In this document: piece by piece, positions 1 through 8,346 of the stretch
Layout of the letters: every line of letters begins with the position of its first letter
How positions within the stretch are numbered: the stretch's first letter is position 1
NCBI RefSeq assembly: GCF_004363725.1
Contig: NZ_SNZF01000031.1
Span: 1 to 44,966 of the forward strand
Direction: 5' to 3'
Source: Aquamicrobium defluvii
Lineage (GTDB): Bacteria; Pseudomonadota; Alphaproteobacteria; Rhizobiales; Rhizobiaceae
DNA length: 44,966 nt
Program-made: the position numbers and the translations under genes
Notes under the pieces: generated by a model
The model's input: the letters and a program-made list of their open reading frames with translations, nothing else
What the model was told of the DNA's origin: nothing
Database searches by the model: none

Positions 1-95
1 GCCGCCCCTTGACCAAAACCTAAGACCCAAACCATACATGAAGGCGGGTCACTTCTCGGCGAAAATCCCGGGTCAGCTCTCAGCGGAAATCAACA
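1..95 (-). mobile_element. End of an IS21-family-like insertion sequence
   Basis: Read leftward from position 95, the sequence starts TGTTGATTTCCGCTGAGAG and holds two imperfect copies of a unit ending GAGARSTGACCC (about 62-92 and 47-61). Multiple short terminal repeats with a TG terminus are typical of IS21-family ends. The first 30 or so bases are nearly identical to the element starting at 44872. No istA/istB coding sequence lies in the window, so the family call rests on the terminal repeats alone. The element cuts the ATPase gene at 73-912. Confidence 0.6.
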
Positions 96-912
96 GACTA
101 TGGATCTGAGTCGTGAGCGCATTCGCCTGCCCTTCGATTTCCCGGTACTGCGGAAGCACTTGAAAGTTCGAAAGAGCCGAGCGCTCACGCTCGAGCTGGG
201 TAGCCAGCCGCAAACGCTCCGCTTCGAGCTCGCCCAGCGATCCGAGTTCGCCATCGACGGCACCGGTTTTGATTGCCTGCTTGAGCGCGACTAACGCGTT
301 CTTCTGATCCTTGAGCTGCTGCCAAGTCGCGGCCTTTTCCCAATCCAAGCCGAGAAGGAAGGCGTTGTGAACTTGAATGTCCCAGGTCTTCTGGTTGTCG
401 AAATGCTTGAAAGGTGTGTTGTATGCGGCCGCTTGGTTGCGCACGAAATAGGAAAGCAGCGATCGCACGGATGGTTTGTAGCCGGTTTCAGAAGCCGGTT
501 CGCTGAGACCAAACAACGCCCAACCGAGCACTGACCTCCATTTCTTTGTGTCGAGGCCGATGATGCCTTCCTTGTTGGCGGCAGGCTGGACGGGCCAGCC
601 AATGGTCGGGCCTTCGATGGCAAAGAAACCGGGCTCATCGGTGGACCGGGTGACCGCGACATCGTTGCCACCGACGGCCAACTCAAGCGTAAAAGCCCAT
701 CCCTCTAAGGCTTCTATGCGAAGGCCCTTTCCAGCAGGCGCATTGCTACCCAAGCAGTAGTCGATGATTTCTATGAGGGTGGATTTGCCCAGGGCGTTGG
801 TCGTGTCTTTATCACCCGCTTTGGTAGAGCGATCCGCAAGCAAAAGGTTCACGCCCGCTGTGAACGTTGTGTTGTGGAAGCCTCTCCGGCTTGCGCATAC
901 AGCTCGAATCAT
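73..912 (-). pseudogene. ABC-3C system ATPase (DUF2326-like), C-terminus lost to IS end
   Basis: This is the N-terminal part of an SMC/RecF-like ABC ATPase of the three-component ABC-3C defence systems. The phosphate-binding region (NALGKSTLIEIIDYCLGS) lies near residues 37-55, followed by a helical, coiled-coil-prone stretch (residues 200-270). The start is ATG at 912, overlapping the upstream stop as ATGA. The frame runs 279 codons, but the last codons (ISAES, stop) come from the IS end at 95. Members of this family are usually around 500-650 residues, so the distal coiled coil, signature motif and Walker B are missing. The truncated product is unlikely to hydrolyse ATP normally. I am confident of the family and truncation, less so of residual function. 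Confidence 0.75.
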
Positions 913-1136
913 GTGTCGCGCCGGGTGATGAGCCCGTCTCTGATGTCGACAGCGCCGATGAGGAAGAGGAGATTGGTCGCGAGGACGAATCGTTCGAACG
1001 TGCCAACATTGCGCTCCGAACGAAGACGCTCCCAAAGACCGGAGACGGTCATTGGTCCGCTGAGGTGGGCAAGCACGGTTGCGCCGACACCGATCAGCGC
1101 TTCATTTTGCGGGATGTGTTTAGTCGGTAGGATCAT
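909..1136 (-). CDS. ABC-3C system middle component, MC6-type
   Basis: This 75-residue protein starts MILPTKHIPQNEALIGVGA and continues with a compact winged-helix-like region (SGLWERLRSE...FERFVLATNLLFLIGAVD). Both the length and the opening MILPTKH block are typical of the MC6 middle component of ABC-3C systems, thought to bridge the effector-type C-terminal-domain protein and the ATPase. ATG at 1136 overlaps the stop of the HNH gene (ATGA), and its own stop overlaps the ATPase start in the same way, so the three genes are translationally coupled. The family call is from memory of the profile, not a search. Confidence 0.75.
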   Translation of the reverse strand: MILPTKHIPQNEALIGVGATVLAHLSGPMTVSGLWERLRSERNVGTFERFVLATNLLFLIGAVDIRDGLITRRDT

Positions 1137-1885
1137 TTTTCGAACACATCGCAAATTTCGAAGAGATAGATCAACACGGCGATCCCGGCGGTCCTATCAG
1201 CCTGACGCCGCATACCTCGTTGTGCGAAATCGCACATCAGTTCGAATAACTCATCCCCTTTATGACCCTGTTTCCGCAGACCATAATATTGCTCAAGAAA
1301 ACCTGCCTTGAGGCGCTCGGGAAAATCAGAGTCCAGCTGTGCTTCCGCTTCGACATAAGCCGCGACCGTTGCACGCGAGGTCAGCCCAGCCGCGATGATG
1401 TGCCGAGCGCCATTTGAAAGCTCGTTCTTCTTGATCTTCTCGTCCGGAGCCGTGAGATCAAACGATCCGTTTCCGGCGGGCGTTTGGTTAGAAACCCAAG
1501 ACACAGCTGTCTGAAGCTCGGGGAAGGCAACGTCTGCGAAAGCCTCTTCCATTGCCTGGCGCACCTGCTTCTCGTGTGACTCCTTGAGGGCCTGAAGCTC
1601 CGAGACAGGCCAGTCAGCCTCAACCTTGTCGATAATGGTGTGATGATCGGTGCACAGGTAGATGAGGTTGCGCACATTATCGCGCTGTTCGTCCGTCATC
1701 GACGCGTCGTAGCGTGCCGCTCCGGGTTTCTCACCGCAGATGTGCGCGGCTTCGCCGATATGGGCGTCATCTCCCACTTTCGCGTCGTACGTAAGGTGCT
1801 TGCCGCATTTCGGGAACGCGCAAATGCCTCCACTCCGAAAGGCCAGGATGATTTTTGTCGGATAACTAGCGCCCACGGCCACCAC
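1133..1885 (-). CDS. ABC-3C system protein with N-terminal HNH nuclease and C-terminal CTD
   Basis: The 250-residue protein has two parts. The N-terminus is an HNH-type nuclease with a metal-binding Cys pair (CAFPKC), an EAAHI motif, and NLIYLCTDHHTIID with its DHH. Residues 140-250 match the ABC-3C C-terminal domain, ending in the characteristic LFEICDVFEK. In these systems the CTD protein carries the variable effector, here a predicted DNA nuclease. The start is GTG at 1885, the most upstream start in frame; its ribosome site is weak (AAGCAG). It is first in a coupled operon with MC6 and the ATPase, on the same strand as and just downstream of the phage late genes, a common site for cargo genes. 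Domain content is clear; activity without an intact ATPase is doubtful. Confidence 0.8.
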   Translation of the reverse strand: MVAVGASYPTKIILAFRSGGICAFPKCGKHLTYDAKVGDDAHIGEAAHICGEKPGAARYDASMTDEQRDNVRNLIYLCTDHHTIIDKVEADWPVSELQALKESHEKQVRQAMEEAFADVAFPELQTAVSWVSNQTPAGNGSFDLTAPDEKIKKNELSNGARHIIAAGLTSRATVAAYVEAEAQLDSDFPERLKAGFLEQYYGLRKQGHKGDELFELMCDFAQRGMRRQADRTAGIAVLIYLFEICDVFEK

Positions 1886-2011
1886 CGATCTGCTTGAGGC
1901 TTTGGAAGCGGGGTGTCAGCTTCGCAGTCATAATCTGGAAGTTTGCAAGCTGGTGATTGCTCAGCCTCGGGCACTCCAGCAGTTTGACAGTCACTTTGAG
2001 CCCCCGCCGCG

Positions 2012-2206
2012 TTATTGCCTTTCGATTGAACCGCGCGCTTTGGCACTGTCCGCCGATTCGATTGCCTTCAGTCGCTCGTATTCCTCGACGGCGATCACCA
2101 CAACGACGGCCCGCCCATGTTTTTCGACCGTCACGGGCTCGGCGCGGGCCGTGTCGATCAGCCGACCGAAGTTGTATTTCGCGTCTCTGGCCGATAGCGT
2201 TTGCAT
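2012..2206 (-). CDS. Phd/YefM-type antitoxin, no toxin partner visible
   Basis: The 64-residue protein starts MQTLSARDAKYNFGRLID and contains EPVTVEKHGRAVVVVIAVEEYERL, the conserved DNA-binding core of Phd/YefM antitoxins. ATG is at 2206. Such proteins bind their own promoter and neutralise a RelE or Doc toxin, but no toxin-like frame lies downstream (1886-2011 holds no convincing gene) or upstream (Rz1). It may be an orphan, protect against a toxin elsewhere, or act as a local regulator; the HNH gene of the ABC-3C operon follows after 126 bp. It has its own promoter-like sequence (2231-2264). Confidence 0.8.
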   Translation of the reverse strand: MQTLSARDAKYNFGRLIDTARAEPVTVEKHGRAVVVVIAVEEYERLKAIESADSAKARGSIERQ

Positions 2207-2230
2207 GTCCCGCCTGAAGCAGCTTGTTTG

Positions 2231-2264
2231 TCTTATTTGTGGCCAAAATGGCCGAAACTTCAAG
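2231..2264 (-). promoter_or_regulatory. Candidate promoter and operator for the phd-type gene
   Basis: On the minus strand TTGAAG (2264-2259) and ACAAAT (2241-2236) are separated by 17 bases. The spacer contains the inverted repeat GGCCATTTTGGCC (2241-2253), placed where a Phd-type autorepressor would block polymerase. The -10 match is only moderate, so this is a proposal from layout. Confidence 0.4.
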
Positions 2265-2271
2265 CGTTTTC

Positions 2272-2505
2272 TCAAGGCCGCGAGCACGCCCGAGCCTGAT
2301 CCCGCATGACGCTATAGTCGGCGAGCATTTCGGCGATAGCCGACCCCTCTGGCAACAGATCGAGCTCGTCGGCTGCGCGTGCCTGGAACTCGCGGCTATA
2401 CTCGACAACCGGTGGGCAGACGGTGGCCATGCGAGGTTCAGAAGTGGCCGTTGCGCAGGCGGTCAGCGAGATCGTCGCGATCGCGAGGACGCCGAGCTGC
2501 CGCAT
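2272..2505 (-). CDS. Outer-membrane spanin lipoprotein (Rz1-like)
   Basis: Starting at ATG 2505, the product is a 77-residue lipoprotein precursor with a hydrophobic signal (QLGVLAIATISLTAC); the lipobox LTAC places the lipidated Cys at residue 17. The first 68 bases overlap the 3' end of the Rz-like gene in another frame, the classic Rz/Rz1 arrangement. In lysis the two partners span the periplasm and fuse inner and outer membranes after endolysin action. An alternative start at 2529 would add eight residues. The function call depends on the lipobox and the overlap rather than sequence identity. Confidence 0.75.
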   Translation of the reverse strand: MRQLGVLAIATISLTACATATSEPRMATVCPPVVEYSREFQARAADELDLLPEGSAIAEMLADYSVMRDQARACSRP

Positions 2506-2695
2506 CGAGCATCTGGCGTTGGACGTCATTGACCTTCTCCGAGGTTTCGAGGCGTTCGGCGAGCCGGCCAGCACGCTCTCCGGAGCGCCGGAGTGAGAGC
2601 AGGAACAGTAACACCGCGAGTGCGATGGCGCCGTAGCGCAGCGCCGCCCGCACCCATGGGGCGGAGGCAATCCCGTCAACGCTCGTGAGCGCCAC
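2438..2695 (-). CDS. Inner-membrane spanin (Rz-like)
   Basis: The 85-residue protein has one N-terminal membrane span (YGAIALAVLLFLLSLRR, about residues 21-37) followed by a charged helix likely to form a coiled coil (SGERAGRLAERLETSEKVND). That is the shape of an i-spanin. Start is GTG at 2695, preceded by a run of six G about seven bases upstream on the coding strand. It overlaps the Rz1-like lipoprotein gene. These spanins lie about 6.5 kb from the holin/lysozyme genes, separated by the hub, peptidase and tail-fibre genes. Confidence 0.75.
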   Translation of the reverse strand: MALTSVDGIASAPWVRAALRYGAIALAVLLFLLSLRRSGERAGRLAERLETSEKVNDVQRQMLDAAARRPRDRDDLADRLRNGHF

Positions 2696-2816
2696 GGCGA
2701 TGCCCCCCGGCGCAGGGTGTCGAGATTAGGGTACGAGCGGCAGGATGGCGGATCGGGTCTCGGCTAAGGCGAACCCCTGGTCGGATCGGGGGGGCTTCGA
2801 CATCTCCCACCGCCGC

Positions 2817-3893
2817 TCACCCCACCTTCACGCCCCAGAAGGACGTATGGTCGGCGGCGAAATATCCATCTGCCGCCCGAAAGGTGCCCTGCAGCTCGAC
2901 AGTGTCGCCTTGGGCGAGTGACGCCATGGTCTGCAGCCAGAGCGCCGTCGCCTCGGAGGTGTGCGCCCCGGATATCTCGCCGAACGATCCTCGGATCTCG
3001 GTCGAGCCGTTCAGCACGAGTCGTCCGCGCATCCGCGCCGTGGTGCTGGAATTGACCTTGTAGAGCAGCGTGGCGCCGAAGAGGTAGGTGCCGGCAACCG
3101 GTGCGACGAAGCGATTGTTGCCGGCATCGAATGCGCCCTGATCGTTATAGTCGGTGTTGTTGATGCCGATCTTCGTCCAGGTGTCGACAGCGACATAATT
3201 GTCGTAGTTCGTATACGCCTTGAAGCGCGGCAGCCGAGGCTGATCGACGATCCCGCTCGTGTTGTCGACAATGAAACCGTCGAAGAAGGCGCTGCCGTCA
3301 GCGGACACAGCGAGCCGGAACAGGTCCGACCCGAAGAGGCCGACGAGCGCTTTGGTGACATAGCCAGTCTGGAAGACATAGCCGAGGTCGCCGCCGGCAG
3401 CTTCCTTGTTCATCGTATAGAAGAGATCTCCGGTCCCACCCTCGCCAGCGGTCTTCGCAGTCCAGAGCGCGGCATTGAGCTTGGCCGAGAACGGATTGGC
3501 CGCATCGGCGGTCGTTCCGATACCGAGCAGCGCCATGTTCTGCAACTCGCCGGGCGTCGTGCCGACCCAGACGGAGCCGTCGTAGACCAGCAGCAACCCT
3601 TCGTCCTCCACCCACGCCCGCCAGCCGGTTCGCGGCGGAAGGCGAAGCCAGGCACCGTCGGTCCAGAGCGCGACGTTCAGATCCCAGCCCGCCCACGCCG
3701 CGGTGGCGCCAGAGCCGACGATGTAGCGGTCGCCGTCGGTGGGGCTGCCGGGCGGCGCCGTCAGATCCCGATCGAGGACGGAGAGCTGGACGAGTCCGTC
3801 GAGCAGCCGCAGCGCCTCGTTGTGGGTGACATGCTTCTGTGCCTGCGCCGCCAGGATGTAGGGCAGAAGCAGATGGGTGGTGGCATCGGACAT
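2817..3893 (-). CDS. DUF2793 tail protein with C1q-like C-terminal domain
   Basis: The 358-residue protein opens with LLPYILAAQAQKHVTHNEAL, the hallmark of DUF2793, found next to the large tail-tip protein in many alphaproteobacterial phages. Residues about 220-358 (AYTNYDNYVAVDTWTKI to SFWGVKVG) look like a C1q/TNF-type jelly roll, a trimeric fold often used at the tip of receptor-binding fibres. It ends the tail operon and follows the giant tail protein by 8 bp. A role in host attachment is inferred from position and the C1q-like domain. Confidence 0.8.
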   Translation of the reverse strand: MSDATTHLLLPYILAAQAQKHVTHNEALRLLDGLVQLSVLDRDLTAPPGSPTDGDRYIVGSGATAAWAGWDLNVALWTDGAWLRLPPRTGWRAWVEDEGLLLVYDGSVWVGTTPGELQNMALLGIGTTADAANPFSAKLNAALWTAKTAGEGGTGDLFYTMNKEAAGGDLGYVFQTGYVTKALVGLFGSDLFRLAVSADGSAFFDGFIVDNTSGIVDQPRLPRFKAYTNYDNYVAVDTWTKIGINNTDYNDQGAFDAGNNRFVAPVAGTYLFGATLLYKVNSSTTARMRGRLVLNGSTEIRGSFGEISGAHTSEATALWLQTMASLAQGDTVELQGTFRAADGYFAADHTSFWGVKVG

Positions 3894-3901
3894 GGGCGTT
3901 C

Positions 3902-6900
3902 TCAGAATGTCAGTGTGACGGTCTTGGGCATGCCCCGCCCGATCAGGGCGGAGAGCTGGAAGATGCGGACGGTCAGCGTGTCGCCAGACCCGAGCGGCGC
4001 GCCCCAGTCTGCGGACTGCTGGGCGGCGGTGTAGACCACGCTGGTGCTGGCGGCGGCCAAGGTTCGCTTGACGGCCGGGCCGTCGAGGATCTCGACCTCA
4101 TAGGCTTCGACCTCCTCGGCGAGCGGCACCTCGCCGGCGCCCCAGTTGTCGGCCGAGAGGGATCGCGAACGGCGCGTCCAGTGGATCGTGAGATCGCCCG
4201 GCGTCTGGGGCTTTCGCCATGGCTGTTCGACATGAGCGACCGAGAACGGCCGGAGCCCCACGCCCTCGGGCGTGAAGCTCGTGGCAACATAGGTCTCATC
4301 GCTGACCGGTCGGCTTGCCGGGCCGATGCGCCAGTTCCACGGGATGCCGAGATCGGCCTCGGCGATCGGCAGCGAGGCAAGGCTGTCGTCGAGCAGCACC
4401 ACCCGCGCGCTGGCCGGAGCTGGGTTGCCCATGGCGCCTTCCGTGCCGCGCTGGCCGCGCAAAAGCCGGGTCAGGCGGTAGCGGCCCGGCGCGATCAGCT
4501 CGGCCGCACCCGCCTGCACGATTTCCCAGATGCCTGGTGCGCTCTCGACGGCGAGTGCATTGGCGCCGCCGAACAGCGCCAGATCGGTGACGCTCTCCAG
4601 CGTGCCCGAAAGCAGGTCTACCACCAGCACGTTGCCGAGATCGAAGCGTGAGGTCGGTCCCGGCCAGAAATCCGAAACCAGGACGCCGATCCGTGCCCGA
4701 CCGCCGAAGGTGGTCAGCAGCTCGAAGCCATCGGACGAGCCGCTGCGGAACACCGCCATCTCGCCGGGCCATGGAACGGCATGGGCTGCGACGAAGGGAC
4801 GATGCGCAGGCTGATCCTCACTCAGTTGCGGCAGGTCCATCAATATCGCGTCGGGCGCTCCGAACACGACCGGGCGCGTCAGCGAGGCGGCACGCGGATC
4901 GCCCGGCGGCAGATCGTAGGTCGCGCGGTCCTGGCGGATCGCCTCCACTCTGCGCGCCTCGGCATCTGCGACGGAGACGAGACGGAACTCGACCTCCCGC
5001 CCGTCATGTGCGAGCCGGATCACGTCGGCGGGATCGAGAGCCAGCCGCGAGGGTGGAAGGCGGAAGGCTGCGCTTTCGCGCCCGGTCCAGGCCTCGAGTA
5101 GCGCACGACGGCAGCGGCGTTCCGCCTCTTCGGGCGGCACCGCCATCGGAAAGCTCTCCGATGTGATCCGCGTCGTGTCTACCGTGATGCGCCGCGCCTC
5201 AACGAGCGCGGCGTCGTAATCCTCGTCGGCGCGGGCGATCTGCCACTTCAGCGCCTGCGGCAGCTCGGTTTCCTGGCTGCGGGTCAGCTCCAGCACGTCA
5301 CCCTCGCGGGTAGCTACGAGGTGATCGGGGTCGATGGAAGAGACCGACGCCCGGCCACGCATCACGAAACGAATGATCCCTTCGGTCTCCACGGCGTCGA
5401 AACCAAAATGCCGCGACAGCGTGGTGATGGAGGCGCGTGGGCTTTCCAGTGCGCCGATGACATATCCCTCGACCGCGCCCCAGAGCCCGGAGACATCAAT
5501 CCGATCCTCGGGCATGCCTGCCCGCAGGCAGAGGTGCCGCACGAGGGCGGCCAGCGAGACCGCGCCAAGGCGTCCGGTCAGCCAGTGGCCGAGCCGCCAG
5601 TTCGGACCGTCGGTCCAGACGCCGGTCAGTTCCGGGAAGAACGGATAGGGCCGTGCATCCCAGGTCCAGGCGGCGCATTCCGGGACATGAACCATCCGGT
5701 CGCCATAGACTGAGGACACCGGATTGTTCGCAGCCTCGCCCCACCAGAGATAGCTCGCCTCGAGATAGGCGCGCTGGATCGCATCGTCGCGCCAGCCCCG
5801 TGAGAAATGTGGCGTGAAGCTCTCGGAGGACTTCGGATCGAAGAAGACGTTGGGCTGGTTGGTGCCACGATCGATGGCGGGGCAGCCGAGTTCGGTGAAC
5901 CGGATCGGCTTCGACTGCGGGACCCATGCCGTCGGCGTCGCGCTCTCCACCCCGCCCGGGCGGTTGTAATGCTGGTTCGACCACCAGGCGCGCAGATCCT
6001 TGTAGCGGAAGACCCACGGCTTTCCCGCTGCACCATCGGTGATCGGCGTTCGCACCTGAGCCGACCGATCGGCGGCGCTGGCGTAGAACCAGTCGAAGCC
6101 TTCGCCACCCGCGATGTTCGCCTGCAGATACGCCCGATCGTAGATCGCGGGCCAGCCATCGGCGGCGTCGAGATGGTCGAACCCGTCCCGCCAGTCCGAC
6201 AGCGGCATGTAGTTGTCGATCCCGACGAAATCGATCTCCGGATCGGCCCAGAGCGGATCGAGGTGGAAGAACACGTCGCCGCTGCCATCGCTCGGCTGGT
6301 GCCCGAAATATTCCGACCAGTCGGCAGCGTAGCCGATCTTCGTGCCAGTGCCCAGAATGGACCGGACATCAGCTGCCAGATCCCGATAGGCCTGCACGGC
6401 CGGATAGGTGGATACGCCCGAGCGGATGGTGGTGAGCCCCGGCATTTCCGAGCCGATCAGGAAGGCGTCCACACCGCCTGCGGCGGCGCAGAGATGGGCA
6501 TAGTGCAGCACCATCCGCCGCAGGCCCCAATCGCCCGATGGGCCGGTCCAGACGACCGATTGGCCCGAGACGCTGAAATTCGCTGGCGTCGCCGTACCGA
6601 AAAGCGCCGAAACCTGTGCCGCGCCGGCGGCGGTCTTGTCGACCGATCCCACATAACCCGCTGCGGGGGAACAGGTGATCCGCCCCCGCCAGGGGAATGC
6701 GGGCTGGCCGGTCTCGGCAGCATTGTCGGAATACGGGTTCGGCAGCGCGTTGCCGGGCGGCACGTCCATGAGAATGAACGGATAGAAGGTGACGCGCAGC
6801 CCGCGCGCCTTCATCTCCCGGATGGCCTGCACGACGGCGAAGTCGGACGGCGTGCCGCCATAGACCGGGCGATCCTGATCGTCGCGGCTGACGAGGAAGG

Positions 6901-7867
6901 CATTGGCGCGGCTGACGCCGTTGACCGACCAAGACAGAGGCGTGGTCGACTTGGCGGACACCTCGACGCCGGGCCGCACCTTGCAGGATCCCGCGCGCAG
7001 ATCGTCGCCGAACCAGGCGACGACGAGGCTCACGCTCTCGACCGCCGGGACCATGGCCTGCAGCCGGTCGAGCGCCACCACGATGTCGGTGGCATCCGGC
7101 AGCGCGTTCAGGTTTTCGGGTTGTGTCGCACCGCCTGCGGATTTGCGGATGGCCTGCGTGGCATAGGTGAACTCACCCGAGGCCGGGATCATGGTGACGG
7201 CGCGGGTCAGTCCTTCGGCCGTGTCGGGATCGGCGAGCGGCCGGAACACCTCGAAGGAAAGCTGCGGCAGGCGGTTGCCGTAGCTGGAGAGCGGCAGTTC
7301 CTCGAAGACGACATAGGCCGTGCCGCGATAGGCGGGCGTGCTCAAAGCTCCCATCTTCGTGGCCATGAAGGGATCGGCGGTCTGCATCTCGTCGCCCGGA
7401 TACCAGCGCCAGGTGACGCCCGAGAGGTCCATCGGTTTGCCGTCGGTCCAGATGCGGCCGATACCGGTGATCGGCCCCTCACAGAGTGCGACCGCGAAGC
7501 TCGCATAGTAGAGATATTCCGTGGTCCTGACCTTGCCGCCTCCGCCACCCTTGCCGCCGCCCTGCGTGGTGGTCTTGGTTTCCTCGCGGAAATCGGTCGC
7601 CCAGATGATGTTGCCGCCCATGCGCATGCGCCCATAGAGCCGCGGGATGACGGCGCCCTCCGTCGAGGAGGTGATGCGCAGCGTGTCGAGACGCGCGCCC
7701 TCGATACGCTGGGTGGGCGCGAGCGACGAAATGATCCAGCTGTCGACGACCGAACCGATGCTGGAGCCGATGAAGCCGCCGATGGTCGCGGCGCTGACAC
7801 CGAGGATCGCACCGCCGATGGAACCGCCGATGGCGGCGCCGGCGACGCCGAGCACGAGAGTGGCCAC
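3902..7867 (-). CDS. Giant tail-tip (megatron) protein with GTA TIM-barrel-like domain
   Basis: The 1321-residue protein corresponds to the large tail-tip/host-specificity protein of gene transfer agents and related siphophages (GTA gp15). It opens with a glycine-rich hydrophobic segment (residues 1-50, repeated AAIGG/GGFIG motifs), then a baseplate-like domain (PRLYGRMRMGGNIIWATD). A glycoside-hydrolase-like TIM barrel follows around residues 440-750 (YAADWSEYFG, FFHLDPLWADPEIDFVGIDNYMPLSDW, KPIRFTELGCPAID), then a C-terminal tail-hub/fibronectin-like region. It likely contacts the cell surface and supports DNA passage. Start ATG at 7867, 3 bp after the NlpC/P60 gene. Confidence 0.9.
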   Translation of the reverse strand: MATLVLGVAGAAIGGSIGGAILGVSAATIGGFIGSSIGSVVDSWIISSLAPTQRIEGARLDTLRITSSTEGAVIPRLYGRMRMGGNIIWATDFREETKTTTQGGGKGGGGGKVRTTEYLYYASFAVALCEGPITGIGRIWTDGKPMDLSGVTWRWYPGDEMQTADPFMATKMGALSTPAYRGTAYVVFEELPLSSYGNRLPQLSFEVFRPLADPDTAEGLTRAVTMIPASGEFTYATQAIRKSAGGATQPENLNALPDATDIVVALDRLQAMVPAVESVSLVVAWFGDDLRAGSCKVRPGVEVSAKSTTPLSWSVNGVSRANAFLVSRDDQDRPVYGGTPSDFAVVQAIREMKARGLRVTFYPFILMDVPPGNALPNPYSDNAAETGQPAFPWRGRITCSPAAGYVGSVDKTAAGAAQVSALFGTATPANFSVSGQSVVWTGPSGDWGLRRMVLHYAHLCAAAGGVDAFLIGSEMPGLTTIRSGVSTYPAVQAYRDLAADVRSILGTGTKIGYAADWSEYFGHQPSDGSGDVFFHLDPLWADPEIDFVGIDNYMPLSDWRDGFDHLDAADGWPAIYDRAYLQANIAGGEGFDWFYASAADRSAQVRTPITDGAAGKPWVFRYKDLRAWWSNQHYNRPGGVESATPTAWVPQSKPIRFTELGCPAIDRGTNQPNVFFDPKSSESFTPHFSRGWRDDAIQRAYLEASYLWWGEAANNPVSSVYGDRMVHVPECAAWTWDARPYPFFPELTGVWTDGPNWRLGHWLTGRLGAVSLAALVRHLCLRAGMPEDRIDVSGLWGAVEGYVIGALESPRASITTLSRHFGFDAVETEGIIRFVMRGRASVSSIDPDHLVATREGDVLELTRSQETELPQALKWQIARADEDYDAALVEARRITVDTTRITSESFPMAVPPEEAERRCRRALLEAWTGRESAAFRLPPSRLALDPADVIRLAHDGREVEFRLVSVADAEARRVEAIRQDRATYDLPPGDPRAASLTRPVVFGAPDAILMDLPQLSEDQPAHRPFVAAHAVPWPGEMAVFRSGSSDGFELLTTFGGRARIGVLVSDFWPGPTSRFDLGNVLVVDLLSGTLESVTDLALFGGANALAVESAPGIWEIVQAGAAELIAPGRYRLTRLLRGQRGTEGAMGNPAPASARVVLLDDSLASLPIAEADLGIPWNWRIGPASRPVSDETYVATSFTPEGVGLRPFSVAHVEQPWRKPQTPGDLTIHWTRRSRSLSADNWGAGEVPLAEEVEAYEVEILDGPAVKRTLAAASTSVVYTAAQQSADWGAPLGSGDTLTVRIFQLSALIGRGMPKTVTLTF

Positions 7868-7869
7868 TG

Positions 7870-8346
7870 TCAGGACTTCCTTTTGCGCCGCGCCTGCTTG
7901 CGTACGGAGGCGGACGGACGGGGAAACAGGAAAGCGAAGGCGATGCGCCGCCGCCAGACGGAGGAGAGCGGCTCCTCGATGACGCCGAGCCGCTCATAGG
8001 CGTGGATGAAGCTGCCGGGGTCGGAGATGATCCCGACATGCTTGGCGAAGGCGCGGGGCTTCATGCGGAAGAGGACCAGCGCGCCGGCTTCGGCCGCCGC
8101 GGGGTCCACTTCGATCATCATGCGCCGTACGCCTTCGGCCAGCACCTCGCGCGGGCCGATCTCGCCCCAGTCCCGACTGTAGGGCGGGATCGGGGACGGC
8201 TCGGGGCCGACCACCTCGCGCCAGACGCCACGGGCGAGGCCGAGGCAGTCGCAGCCCACGCCGCGCAGGCTGGCCTGGTCGTGATAGGGCGTGCCGAGCC
8301 AGGACCGCGCCGCCGCGATCACCCGCTCCGGATCGGCGGCTCTCAC
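7870..8346 (-). CDS. NlpC/P60-type tail cell-wall peptidase (GTA gp14-like)
   Basis: The 158-residue cysteine peptidase shows the NlpC/P60 catalytic layout: Cys34 in GCDCLGLARG, His103 in AKHVGI, and a third polar position near His115 (FIHAY). The family cleaves peptidoglycan stem peptides; on the tail tip it would open a local hole during infection. It lies between the hub protein and the giant tip protein, the same order as in gene transfer agents. The start overlaps the hub gene stop by four bases. A basic tail (RKQARRKRKS) closes the protein. Confidence 0.9.
   Translation of the reverse strand: MRAADPERVIAAARSWLGTPYHDQASLRGVGCDCLGLARGVWREVVGPEPSPIPPYSRDWGEIGPREVLAEGVRRMMIEVDPAAAEAGALVLFRMKPRAFAKHVGIISDPGSFIHAYERLGVIEEPLSSVWRRRIAFAFLFPRPSASVRKQARRKRKS

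Noticed and set aside
1696..2046. 116-codon minus-strand frame starting upstream of the HNH gene, considered as a Phd-partner toxin
   Set aside because: It has no RelE or Doc motifs and mostly shadows the HNH-CTD gene in another frame.
5807..7999. Long open frame of 730 codons on the plus strand
   Set aside because: It is antisense to the giant tail-tip gene, Arg/Gly/Asp-rich without recognisable domains, and reflects high third-position GC on the coding strand.
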